Assembly: GCA_026985615.1 (NCBI GenBank)
Contig: JALSQD010000048.1
Location: 1 to 35,557 of the forward strand
Source of the DNA: Thermaceae bacterium
GTDB lineage: Bacteria > Deinococcota > Deinococci > Deinococcales > Marinithermaceae
DNA: 35,557 nucleotides
Reading direction: 5' to 3'
Shown here: in pieces, positions 14,055 through 21,104 of the stretch
Position numbering within the stretch: the stretch's first letter is position 1
Layout of the letters: every line of letters starts with the position of its first letter
The notes under the pieces: model-generated
Seen by the model: only the letters and a program-made list of their open reading frames with translations
Database searches by the model: none
Told to the model about the DNA's origin: nothing
Made by a program: the position numbers and the translations under genes

Positions 14055-14486
14055 ATGCGCGTGCGTGCGGGTGAGCCCAAAGACGCCGCCGGCCTGCGCC
14101 GCCTCCTCGAGGGGCTGGTGGGGCCGCTGGAGGCGGAGCTTGTGGGCGAGCTCAACGCCCAGCTGCTGCGCTTCCTCGGCGGGGAGGGCACCGCCCTCCT
14201 GGTGCTCGAGGACGGCGACCGGCTCGTGGGCATGCTCACGCTCTGGGTTCGGCGCGGCCTCTACGACGACGGGCCCGTGGCGGTGGTGGACCGGCTGGTG
14301 CTGGCGCCGGCCTACCAAAGCCCCGAACACGTGCGCCGGTTGCTCGAGCAGGCGCTCGGTGTCGCCCGCACCGTGGGCGCGCTCGACCTGGAGGTGCTTG
14401 ACTCGGAGGGCTCCTACCTGCCTGCCGAGGCGCTGGAGGCGCTGGGGCTCGAGCCCGCGCGCCTCTGGCGAAGCCGCATGCTTTAA
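14055..14486 (+). CDS. GNAT-family N-acetyltransferase
   Basis: The 143-residue protein has a GNAT layout: MRVRAGEPKDAAGLRRLLEGL (strand and helix 1), ALLVLEDGDRLVGMLTLWVRR (central strands), then VAVVDRLVLAPAYQSPEHVRRLLEQAL in place of the acetyl-CoA loop, and the C-terminal strand LDLEVLDSEGSYLPAEALEALGLEP. The acetyl-CoA loop lacks the usual R-x-x-G-x-G/A spelling, so coenzyme binding may be atypical. The target is unknown. It is followed after 10 nt by the peroxiredoxin-fold gene, so these are probably co-transcribed from the TATAAT promoter. Confidence 0.7.
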   Translation: MRVRAGEPKDAAGLRRLLEGLVGPLEAELVGELNAQLLRFLGGEGTALLVLEDGDRLVGMLTLWVRRGLYDDGPVAVVDRLVLAPAYQSPEHVRRLLEQALGVARTVGALDLEVLDSEGSYLPAEALEALGLEPARLWRSRML

Positions 14487-14496
14487 GGAGGTCAGA

Positions 14497-14997
14497 GTGA
14501 ACGTACTGCCCAAAGGTGCCGAACCCCCTCGCCTGCAGCTGGCCGCGCTCGACGGCCGCACCCTCGACCTGGGGGCCCTCCAGGGCCCGCTCGTGCTCGC
14601 CTTCGTGCACCCCAAGGTGGCGGCGAGCCGCAACGTGGTGGGCTTCCTGCGCAAGCTGCACGACATGCTGCCCGACCTGCCCATCTGGTTCGTGACCTCG
14701 GTGGATCGCGAGGCGACCGAGCGCTACGTCAAGGGCTACCTTGGCGACTACCTCGAGGGCTACCCCGTGGTGGCCGAGGGCTGCGACGTGCTCGCGGCGT
14801 TCGGTGCGACCCACGTGCCGACCGTGCACTACTTCGAAGGCGGCGAGGTGGACCTCGCCTTTACCGGCTTCCACAGGCTCTCGCTCAACACCCTCGCCGA
14901 ACGCGCCGCGGCCGCGCTCGAGGCCAAGGCCAAGCCCCTCATCACCGACCTGGAGAACAAGGGCGAGTACGAGCTGGCCGAGCCCAGCGGCTGCTGA
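14497..14997 (+). CDS. Thioredoxin/peroxiredoxin-fold protein without peroxidatic cysteine
   Basis: The GTG start has a strong AAGGAGGT site. The 166-residue product reads like an AhpC/TSA-type protein: APPRLQLAALDGRTLDLGALQG, then the strand LVLAFVHPKVAASRNVVGFL where a peroxiredoxin would have its catalytic Cys, then IWFVTSVDREATERYV and a cis-proline segment THVPTVHYFEGGEV (Pro108). No Cys is present near residues 38-50. The only cysteines are Cys96 and the C-terminal Cys166. It is therefore unlikely to be a classical peroxidase; a redox-inactive or alternative-Cys protein is possible. It is in one unit with the acetyltransferase and the PsiE-like gene. Confidence 0.65.
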   Translation: MNVLPKGAEPPRLQLAALDGRTLDLGALQGPLVLAFVHPKVAASRNVVGFLRKLHDMLPDLPIWFVTSVDREATERYVKGYLGDYLEGYPVVAEGCDVLAAFGATHVPTVHYFEGGEVDLAFTGFHRLSLNTLAERAAAALEAKAKPLITDLENKGEYELAEPSGC

Positions 14998-14999
14998 GG

Positions 15000-15443
15000 A
15001 TGCAAGGGCCGATTACGCGCCTGTACAAGCTGAGCATCCAGATCGCCTTCAACCTGGCGATCGTGGTGCTCGTTCTGGGCATGTTCGTGGGGGTGTGGCG
15101 GGTGCTCGCCAACCTGGGCCACACCCTGGGTCCGGGTACCACCCCCGAGGCCTTCCAGACCCTCATCATCGACGCGCTGACGCTGCTGGTGGTCATCGAG
15201 CTGGTGCGCACCTTCGTGGACTACTTCGAGTGGGAGCGGGTGCGCATCCACGTGCTCCTCGACGCCGGCGCCATCTTCCTCTTGCGCGAGCTCATCATCC
15301 AGCTCTACGCCCACAAGTTCGGGGCCGTGGACGTGGTGGGCTGGACCGCCGGAATCCTGCTCCTGCTTGTGGCCCGCACCTTGGCGGTGCGCTGGCAGCC
15401 GCCCGTGCATCGCGACGCGGCGGAACCGGTTGAGCCATACTGA
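15000..15443 (+). CDS. PsiE-like (phosphate-starvation-inducible E family) membrane protein
   Basis: A 147-residue protein with about four transmembrane helices (FNLAIVVLVLGMFVGVWRVL; TLIIDALTLLVVIELVRTF; HVLLDAGAIFLLRELIIQLY; DVVGWTAGILLLLVARTLAV). The IELVRTFVDYFEWERVRIHVLLDAG segment is typical of the PsiE family (PF06146). The molecular function of the family is unknown; E. coli psiE responds to phosphate and carbon starvation. The ATG follows the preceding TGA by 2 nt, so translation is probably coupled. No pho box was recognised upstream. Confidence 0.8.
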   Translation: MQGPITRLYKLSIQIAFNLAIVVLVLGMFVGVWRVLANLGHTLGPGTTPEAFQTLIIDALTLLVVIELVRTFVDYFEWERVRIHVLLDAGAIFLLRELIIQLYAHKFGAVDVVGWTAGILLLLVARTLAVRWQPPVHRDAAEPVEPY

Positions 15444-15447
15444 GGGC

Positions 15448-16581
15448 ATGAGCGCGCGCCCCGAGATCGTCGTGGGCTGGCTGCTGGGGGCCGACCTGCG
15501 CGACCCCGACCTGCTGGCCGCCTACGCCGCTGCCCGGAGGCGGCTCGAGGCCTACCTGCAGGCCGCCTTCCCCGAGTTCGACTGGCGCTTCGAGACCGCG
15601 GAGCGCCGGATTTTCGTGCCGCGTGGCGCGCTCGACCCGGTGGACCTGCTCGAGCTGGGCGTCTCCGAAAAGTTGCATCGCCGGTGGGACTACGTGCTCG
15701 TCGTCGTGCCCAACGAGCTCGTTGCACGCCACGGCCCCAGCAGCTTGGGGGTACCCAGCTCGGCGCTAGAGGCGGCCGTGCTCTCGACCAGTCGTCTAGG
15801 TAGCGGCGACGAGCTGGTGGAGCGAGCCGTGGTCCTGGGGTTGCATCTGCTGGGGCATTTGTGGGGGCTCGGTCACAACGCTGAAGGGCCCATGCGGCCG
15901 GTGGGCGACCCCGAAGATTTGCGCCTGGGCCCCTTCCCGCCCGAGCAGCGCGAGCAGGCCCGCCGCACCTTGGCCGAGGTGGCGGCGAGCCGTCTAGAGG
16001 AGCAGCGCGTTCGCTGGCGGGCGCTGGCCTTTTACGGACGCACCCTTATCAAGGACGCCCGCGGCATCGGTGAGGCCATCCTCGGCTACCGGCCTTGGTT
16101 AATGCCCCTTTACTTGGGCCGGCTCACCGCCGCGGCTGCGGTGAGCGTGGTCTACTTCCTGCTCACATCCGACGCCTGGGCGCTGGGCGCGCACCTCTCC
16201 TGGCGTGCGGTCTGGTTGCTGGCCGCGCTCAGCGTGGTGGCGGCCGCTGCTTTTATCTTTTCGGGGCAGGACCTCGGGCGGCTGGGTCGCGAATCCACCT
16301 GGCGCGAGCAGCTGGCGCGTACCCGCCTGGTGCTGCTGGGCACGTTGGGGCTGGGCATGGCCTCGCTGTGGCTGGCGTTGCTGGCGCTCTCGTTCGCCGG
16401 AGCTTGGATCTTGCCGCGGGCGCTGCTCGAAGATTGGATGGGCCTCGCACCCACGACCGAACACCTGCTCCGTTACGCGGTCTTCACCGCTACGATTGGC
16501 GTGCTGGGTGCGGCCCTGGGTGGCAACCTGGAGGAGGAGCGCGAGATCAAGGCCGAGCTCTTTTTCGACGAGGAGACCTAA
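15448..16581 (+). CDS. Membrane protein with a metzincin-like HxxxHxxGxxH domain lacking the catalytic Glu
   Basis: The 377-residue protein has a soluble N-terminal half (to about residue 215) and a C-terminal half with four hydrophobic helices, ending in an acidic tail (EEEREIKAELFFDEET). The soluble half contains HLLGHLWGLGHN with His133, His137 and His143 in metzincin/archaemetzincin spacing, but position 134, normally the general-base Glu, is Leu. The flanking AVVLGLHLLGHLWGLGH and the later cysteine-free sequence differ from true archaemetzincins, which have a CxxC zinc site. It may bind zinc yet be catalytically dead. It is 4 nt after the PsiE-like gene and probably co-expressed. Function unknown. 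Confidence 0.6.
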   Translation: MSARPEIVVGWLLGADLRDPDLLAAYAAARRRLEAYLQAAFPEFDWRFETAERRIFVPRGALDPVDLLELGVSEKLHRRWDYVLVVVPNELVARHGPSSLGVPSSALEAAVLSTSRLGSGDELVERAVVLGLHLLGHLWGLGHNAEGPMRPVGDPEDLRLGPFPPEQREQARRTLAEVAASRLEEQRVRWRALAFYGRTLIKDARGIGEAILGYRPWLMPLYLGRLTAAAAVSVVYFLLTSDAWALGAHLSWRAVWLLAALSVVAAAAFIFSGQDLGRLGRESTWREQLARTRLVLLGTLGLGMASLWLALLALSFAGAWILPRALLEDWMGLAPTTEHLLRYAVFTATIGVLGAALGGNLEEEREIKAELFFDEET

Positions 16582-16588
16582 AGAAGGA

Positions 16589-16604
16589 CGCCGCTTCCGC
16601 GGCG
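16589..16604. terminator. Short hairpin between convergent genes
   Basis: CGCCGC-TTCC-GCGGCG forms a 6-bp stem with a stable UUCC-type tetraloop, just after the stop of the metzincin-like gene. A GTTTTGGG follows some 13 nt later. It may terminate transcripts from both sides. Confidence 0.45.
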
Positions 16605-16626
16605 CCCCGGTCGGTGCGTTTTGGGC

Positions 16627-17154
16627 TCAGGCGTTCGCGGCCGTGCCGCGCGCGTTGAGCTCGAGCAGCCGGGCCGCGGCCGCCGCTGAGAGCGCCCAGA
16701 CGATCAGGGCGGCCACGCTCGCGCCCCAGAAGACGCCCTCGATCAGGCTGCCGCCGGTGAGCCAGTCCCAGGCGCTCAATAGAGGCGTGGAGAGCTTGAG
16801 CGCCAGCACGATCAGCAATAGAAGCGAGTAGGTCGCGAAGAAGGTGTAGCGGTAGGGCTCGAGCGCCGCCAGCCAAAAGCCGGCGAGCACCGTGGCGGGT
16901 AGGGTATCGGCCTGAGGCGTCCGTACTGCGGCCTCGGCGACACTGCGGTCGGGCTCTTCCCCCCGGTGCAGCGCCCCGATGAAGTCGAGGAGGGCGCTGT
17001 AGCCCCAGACCAGCCGCGAGGCCAGCAGCATGAAGCCCGCGAAACCCATCAGCGCGGCCAGCTCCTGGGGTGTGGCCAGCATGAGGCCCACAGCCAGCCC
17101 CCAGACGGCGAAGGCCAGCAGCAAGCCCCAAAGGATCGCGAGAATCCAGCGCAT
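16627..17154 (-). CDS. Integral membrane protein of unknown function
   Basis: I do not recognise the family. The 175-residue product has four hydrophobic segments: an N-terminal ILAILWGLLLAFAVWGLAVG, then ELAALMGFAGFMLLASRLVW, YTFFATYSLLLLIVLALKL and a C-terminal SVAALIVWALSAAAAARLL. A soluble loop between helices 2 and 3 carries ALHRGEEPDRSVAEAAVRTP. I prefer the ATG at 17154 because GGAGGT is 5 nt upstream; a GTG one codon earlier is possible. It overlaps the stop of the preceding anchored-protein gene (TGATG), so the two are translationally coupled and the proteins may act together in the membrane. Confidence 0.7.
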   Translation of the reverse strand: MRWILAILWGLLLAFAVWGLAVGLMLATPQELAALMGFAGFMLLASRLVWGYSALLDFIGALHRGEEPDRSVAEAAVRTPQADTLPATVLAGFWLAALEPYRYTFFATYSLLLLIVLALKLSTPLLSAWDWLTGGSLIEGVFWGASVAALIVWALSAAAAARLLELNARGTAANA

Positions 17155-17714
17155 CACTTACCTCCCTGCTCTTTCGGACGGTTGAGGTTGGGCTGGGCCG
17201 GTTCCGGTACCTCCTTACCCTTGGCCGACTCCTCGGTCACCTTGAAGATGTGGGTTAGCATGTAGAGGTCGTTCGAATAAGGATGGGCGTAGGTCACCGA
17301 GGCGGCCAGCACGTCGCCTGCAGCCAGTTTCTTGCTCTCGGGCTTGAGCTTGATCTGCACCTCGAGCTCAGCCAGCGGAGGCACCTCGACGCCCAGCGGA
17401 ATCGCGGCGAGGGCGTAGGCCTCCTGCTCGCTCGCGGCGCCCGGCTTGAAGACCAGGCTCTGGTCGATGAGCTGCACGGGCACCAGGCCGGGGTTGAGGA
17501 TCTTGAGCACGAGGGCGTCGTTCGCCTTGTCGTAACGCGCCGAGGTGACCACGGGCGAGGGTGGAATGCCGGCAGCCAGCGCTTCGGCGGTGGCGATGGC
17601 GGCGCGGGCGCGTGAGGCGGCGCTGTAGCTACCCAGCGCGAAACCCAGCGCCAGGGCGATCACGAGGGTCCAAAGGACGATGGATTGTACGGAGCCAGAA
17701 CGGTACTGCTTCAT
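17154..17714 (-). CDS. Membrane-anchored protein with extracytoplasmic beta domain, unknown function
   Basis: The 186-residue protein has one N-terminal transmembrane helix (residues about 10-29, SIVLWTLVIALALGFALGSY), a short helical linker and a beta-rich domain. LKILNPGLVPVQLIDQSLVF followed by VEVPPLAELEVQIKL and VLAASVTYAHPY looks like an Ig-like or LEA14-like fold. The tail is charged and Pro-rich. It is translated from an ATG with GAGGTGAT upstream and has a clear promoter, TTGACG-17-TACCAT. It diverges from the winged-helix/protease operon and shares a palindromic -35 region with it, which suggests related regulation. No family assignment. Confidence 0.65.
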   Translation of the reverse strand: MKQYRSGSVQSIVLWTLVIALALGFALGSYSAASRARAAIATAEALAAGIPPSPVVTSARYDKANDALVLKILNPGLVPVQLIDQSLVFKPGAASEQEAYALAAIPLGVEVPPLAELEVQIKLKPESKKLAAGDVLAASVTYAHPYSNDLYMLTHIFKVTEESAKGKEVPEPAQPNLNRPKEQGGK

Positions 17715-17733
17715 TCATATCACCTCAGTTGAA

Positions 17734-17764
17734 TATGGTAATATCAATGTTACTAAGCGTCAAG
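17734..17764 (-). promoter_or_regulatory. Leftward promoter for the two membrane-protein genes
   Basis: Read on the minus strand, TTGACG (17764-17759), a 17-nt spacer and TACCAT (17741-17736) make a near-consensus sigma-70 promoter. A GAGGTGAT ribosome site follows, so this is a normal leadered transcript. Confidence 0.65.
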
Positions 17765-17770
17765 CTTGAC
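17759..17770. promoter_or_regulatory. 12-bp palindrome shared by divergent -35 boxes
   Basis: GTCAAGCTTGAC is a perfect palindrome. Each half carries a TTGAC -35 core, one reading left (TTGACG) and one reading right (TTGACA). Two RNA polymerases would compete for it, and a dimeric regulator could silence both units at once. Confidence 0.6.
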
Positions 17771-17795
17771 AAATGTACTAAGAAGGTTGTTCAAT
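17766..17795 (+). promoter_or_regulatory. Putative rightward promoter of the winged-helix/protease operon
   Basis: TTGACA (17766-17771) is a perfect -35 box; the best -10 at 18-nt spacing is TTCAAT (17790-17795), a partial match. The transcript would carry a leader of about 45 nt before the GGGAGGA ribosome site. The 17715-17848 gap is AT-richer than its surroundings and holds no gene. Confidence 0.45.
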
Positions 17796-17848
17796 CAAGT
17801 TGCGGTTAGATGTCTAAGGGAGTTTGATACGTACTTTGGGAGGAATAG

Positions 17849-18577
17849 ATGAAGAAGAAAGCCAGCAAGCTGACGGCCGAAGAACTCGCGGCCCGCCACC
17901 AGCAGGCGCTGCACACCTACGTGCGCGAGGTCTGGGGGCCGATCCCCCAGGAGACCGAGGTGAAACTCAAGAGCCTCAAGGCCTGGGGGTTCGACCTGAT
18001 CCAGGGGCTGCGTGAGGGCGAGCCCGCCGTCTTCGTGGCCGATGCCGCCGACGGTCGCGAGGCGGGCGACGTTTACGAGGAGCGCGGCGAGCGCTTCGAG
18101 GTGCGCGAGGTGCTGGGCGAGTTGCCGAAGGGCGCCCGCCTGATCGTGCGCGTGACCCAGGAGGAGCGCCGCGGGGTGGCGCGGCTCTACTACCGCGAGC
18201 CCAGCGGCGAGGTGACCGAGCTCTTCGCCTTGCCGGCGGCGGAGCTCTTGCTCGCCTACTTCAAGAAGCGCGGCTGGGGCAAGCTGCTCGAGGCCTTCCA
18301 CTCGAGCGGCCTCACCACCGAGTTCATCCAGAGCCGCGGCACCAGCGGCAAGGCCTGGCCCTTCGAGGCGTTGCCGCCGAAGATGCGCCGGGCGCTGCGC
18401 GAGGGTGCGGCCACGCTCAAGAAGCGCGCCGGCGTGGGGCGCTTCACCCTGGTCTACTTCGGCAAGAACAAGGACGGCGACGACCGTTACGTGGTGACTT
18501 GGCTGCTGCCGACCATCCGCCTGCTCGACGTCTCGCTGGCCGAGCACGTGGAGGGTCTGCTAGCGGCGCTGGACTAG
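17849..18577 (+). CDS. Conserved-looking soluble protein of unknown function
   Basis: I do not recognise this 242-residue protein. It is soluble, begins with a Lys-rich N-terminus (MKKKASKLTAEELAARHQQA) and has alternating helices and strands: WGFDLIQGLREGEPAVFVADAAD, LPKGARLIVRVTQEERRGVARLYY, then a helical middle (LLLAYFKKRGWGKLLEAFH) and a Lys/Arg-rich stretch (KMRRALREGAATLKKRAGVGRFTLVYFGKNKDGDD). The basic patches could contact nucleic acid. The ATG has GGGAGGA upstream. It is the first of six rightward genes, 23 nt before the large winged-helix-repeat gene, so it probably works with that protein. Confidence 0.65.
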   Translation: MKKKASKLTAEELAARHQQALHTYVREVWGPIPQETEVKLKSLKAWGFDLIQGLREGEPAVFVADAADGREAGDVYEERGERFEVREVLGELPKGARLIVRVTQEERRGVARLYYREPSGEVTELFALPAAELLLAYFKKRGWGKLLEAFHSSGLTTEFIQSRGTSGKAWPFEALPPKMRRALREGAATLKKRAGVGRFTLVYFGKNKDGDDRYVVTWLLPTIRLLDVSLAEHVEGLLAALD

Positions 18578-18600
18578 ACTGAAGATAGGAGGAAGCCAAG

Positions 18601-20598
18601 ATGGTGATAAAAAAGCAACACGCAGTGGCGCTCGAGCGCCTACTGGCGGACGAGGAAGCGAACAAGCCCTACACCCCGCTCGAAGAGGTGGACGAGCCCA
18701 CCTTCGTGGAGCTCGAGCTCGCCGGCTTGGCGCGCTTCAGTACGCCGGTCCGGCTGGTGCCGACCTACCTGGGGCGGGAGCTCGCCCTGCTTCTGCGCGA
18801 GCTCTACGAACAGGGCCCCGCGGCCTGGTCGGAGTCGGAGGATGAGGCCGGAGGCGAGTACGTGGTGCTCGAGGGGCACGGCCTCGACAAGCCCGAGGCC
18901 TGGGCTGAGGGCTGGCGCTGGATCGGGAGCGAGGTCATCGCCATGCTCGAGGCGGCCGAGCGCGCCGGGCGCGTGGGGCCGTTGGCGTTCGAGCCGCTGA
19001 TGGAGCGCGGCCTGGCGGTGCGGGTGCGCGACCGCGAGACCAAAAAGGAGTACGTGACGCTCTCCGACGCCGGCCATCGGGTGCTGGAGATCTACCGCGC
19101 CGCCGAGCCCGGTCTCGAGATCGACGCGGCGCTGGCCGATGCCGTGCGCAAGCTGCCGCTGGGCCCCGCGCCGGCGAGCGAGCTGCCCACCCCGGCGCAC
19201 GACGAGCACCGGCTCGAAGCGATGCGGATCATCGCCTACTCGGTACCCAGCTCGGACGTCTTCGCATTCACTGCGCTGGGTCAGGCGGTCAAGAAGGCGC
19301 TGGCCACCGGCGGCTGGGGCGAGGGCGACGTCTTCACCTCGGACATCCTCTGGGCCCTGGCCGACTATGTGGACACCGGCGAGGCCACCGAGGCCGGCCT
19401 GGCCACGCTGCAGGCGCTGGGCTACGTGGGGCCGGCCGGTGAGCTGCTGCCCGCGGGCGAGTGGGCGCTCGAGGCGCTGCGATTGTGGCAGGGCGGCGTG
19501 CGCGCTGAGGTCTGGAGCTTTGCAATCGAGGCCGAGGAGGCCGAGGTGCTCGACCAGATCGCGGCCCAGTGGCAGAAGGCCACCGAGACCAACCCCGAGG
19601 AGCGTCCCACCTTCGAGGTGCTCCGGCGGGCGATGATCGACCGCAAGGTGGCCGAGTACAAGGCACTGCTTGAAAAGTACGGCCGCAAGCTGGACGAGAT
19701 GCCCCAGAAGTTTCGGCTCATCGCCGAGAAGTTCCAGGGCGCGGCGGACCTGGCCCGCTGGTACGACGAGAACTTTGACCTGCGCGAAGCACTTCTCGGA
19801 CTCGAGTCGTTTGGCCTGATCGAGACCGGCGAGGACGAGAAGGGCAAGGAGGTCTTCTACCTTACCGAGTGGGGCGAGCTCGTACTCGACGATCAAAAGC
19901 AGCAGCGCCGCGGCGTGAGCGCGACCGCGGTCAAGGCCATCACCATGACGCGGCGCAGCTTCTCGGCGCCCGGCTACGCCTGGTGGAACGAGGCGCGCGA
20001 GCAGGGACTGGTGGGCAGCACCGAGCCCACCCGCTCGGGGCTCTTCTACGCCCAGCTGGCTGAGCACTCGGAGCGCTTACCGCACCTTTCGAAGTACGAG
20101 CTCATGGTCTTCCACGCCATCCCGGCGCGCGGCCTGAGCGAGGAGGAGGTCTACGCGGCGCTCGAGAAGAAGCTCGACCGCGAGCGCATCCGCTGGGCGC
20201 TGGAGAAGCTGGAGGCGCGCCACCTCATCGACCGCCTGCCCGACGGCAACGTGGTCGAGACCGAAGCCGGCGAGCTGCTCGACCGCGCCCTCGCGGGCGT
20301 GCCCGAGGGGTTCGGCAACCCGGTGAACCCGATCGTCTTCCGGCTCATCGAGGCCCTGCGGGCCGTGGGCAGCCTCTACGTCAAGGAGAAGCGGGTGCGC
20401 ATCCTCCCGCGCAACGTCGAGGAGGCGCTTGAGTACAGCGGCCTACCCAAGGACGTCTTCGACAACGCGCTCGAGGCCGCGCGTGCTGCGGGCTTCGTGG
20501 GGCGCAACTCGGTCAACGAGGCGGGGCTGCTGCTCCTTGAGGCCGCCGAGAAGATGAACCCGGGCGAGGACGTGCACGGCCTAATGGAACTGGAGTAG
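18601..20598 (+). CDS. Large protein with tandem winged-helix-like repeats (DUF505-like)
   Basis: The 665-residue protein contains about six degenerate copies of a pattern: helix, aGLv, short beta wing, LT-x-x-G-x-x-hhh. The copies centre near residue 42 (LAGLARFSTPVRLVPTYLG), 137 (GLAVRVRDRETKKEYVTLSD), 273 (LGYVGPAGELLPAGEWALE), 403 (FGLIETGEDEKGKEVFYLTE), 540 (HLIDRLPDGNVVETEAGELL) and 630 (GFVGRNSVNEAGLLLLEAAE). This is the shape of tandem winged helices. It resembles the uncharacterised DUF505 family as I remember it; a profile search would settle this. No enzymatic motif or membrane helix is visible. A GGAGGAAG site precedes the ATG. DNA or protein scaffolding is inference. Confidence 0.7.
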   Translation: MVIKKQHAVALERLLADEEANKPYTPLEEVDEPTFVELELAGLARFSTPVRLVPTYLGRELALLLRELYEQGPAAWSESEDEAGGEYVVLEGHGLDKPEAWAEGWRWIGSEVIAMLEAAERAGRVGPLAFEPLMERGLAVRVRDRETKKEYVTLSDAGHRVLEIYRAAEPGLEIDAALADAVRKLPLGPAPASELPTPAHDEHRLEAMRIIAYSVPSSDVFAFTALGQAVKKALATGGWGEGDVFTSDILWALADYVDTGEATEAGLATLQALGYVGPAGELLPAGEWALEALRLWQGGVRAEVWSFAIEAEEAEVLDQIAAQWQKATETNPEERPTFEVLRRAMIDRKVAEYKALLEKYGRKLDEMPQKFRLIAEKFQGAADLARWYDENFDLREALLGLESFGLIETGEDEKGKEVFYLTEWGELVLDDQKQQRRGVSATAVKAITMTRRSFSAPGYAWWNEAREQGLVGSTEPTRSGLFYAQLAEHSERLPHLSKYELMVFHAIPARGLSEEEVYAALEKKLDRERIRWALEKLEARHLIDRLPDGNVVETEAGELLDRALAGVPEGFGNPVNPIVFRLIEALRAVGSLYVKEKRVRILPRNVEEALEYSGLPKDVFDNALEAARAAGFVGRNSVNEAGLLLLEAAEKMNPGEDVHGLMELE

Positions 20599-20607
20599 GA
20601 GGGGACC

Positions 20608-21102
20608 ATGAGCGAACTGGAGCAGATCAAGGCCTTGCTGGAACGGGGTGACGTGACCGCGCTGACCCGCTACCTGGTCGAGCACTACCCCTATGGCCTA
20701 GTGGGGGAGCGCGACGCGCTGGTGACGCTCTTCATAAAGGCGGGGCTGAGTCACGCCGACGCCGTGCGTTGGGCGAGCCGCCTCGAGGACGAGGGTTACG
20801 CCCACCACCTGCCCGGCGTCAGCCCCCGCTGGGTCTTCACCAGCAAGTCGGTCTCCTTCGCCGAGCTGGCGCACATCGTGAAGGGCGAGTGGGACGACTT
20901 CGTGGGCAAGGAGGACGAAGCCCTGGAGGAGGTCTACGAGTTCATCCAGCACCACCTGGGCGTGGACCGCGAGGTGGCCGAGGAGGTCTACCGGGGGCTC
21001 GAGGCGGCCGGCTACGCCTCGGTGGTCTACCAGGAGGCCCCGGAGCTCAACCGCGAGCGGGTGCTCTTCGAGTTCCCCGAGGTCTTCCTTAAGCAGGTCT
21101 GA
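20608..21102 (+). CDS. Small two-winged-helix-like protein of unknown function
   Basis: The 164-residue product has two copies of a helix-turn-helix-like unit: TLFIKAGLSHADAVRWASRL followed by EDEGYAHHLPGVSPRWVFTS, and FIQHHLGVDREVAEEVYRGL followed by EAAGYASVVYQEAPELNRER. This resembles the repeats of the 665-residue neighbour, so the two may share ancestry. It is acidic, with no transmembrane helix. The ATG has a GGAGGGGA ribosome site. It is 9 nt after the large repeat gene and 2 nt before the RAMP-like gene. A structural partner role is inferred only from context. Confidence 0.65.
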   Translation: MSELEQIKALLERGDVTALTRYLVEHYPYGLVGERDALVTLFIKAGLSHADAVRWASRLEDEGYAHHLPGVSPRWVFTSKSVSFAELAHIVKGEWDDFVGKEDEALEEVYEFIQHHLGVDREVAEEVYRGLEAAGYASVVYQEAPELNRERVLFEFPEVFLKQV

Positions 21103-21104
21103 CG

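Noticed and set aside
17715..17848. Riboswitch or small ORF in the AT-richer gap
   Set aside because: The gap is explained by two divergent promoters and ribosome sites; no extended stem pairing or ORF with a start site was found.
18640..20067. Leftward open frame of 475 codons opposite the winged-helix-repeat gene
   Set aside because: It has Leu/Gly/His-rich composition typical of the antisense frame of CTC/GAG-rich genes, and no start signals.
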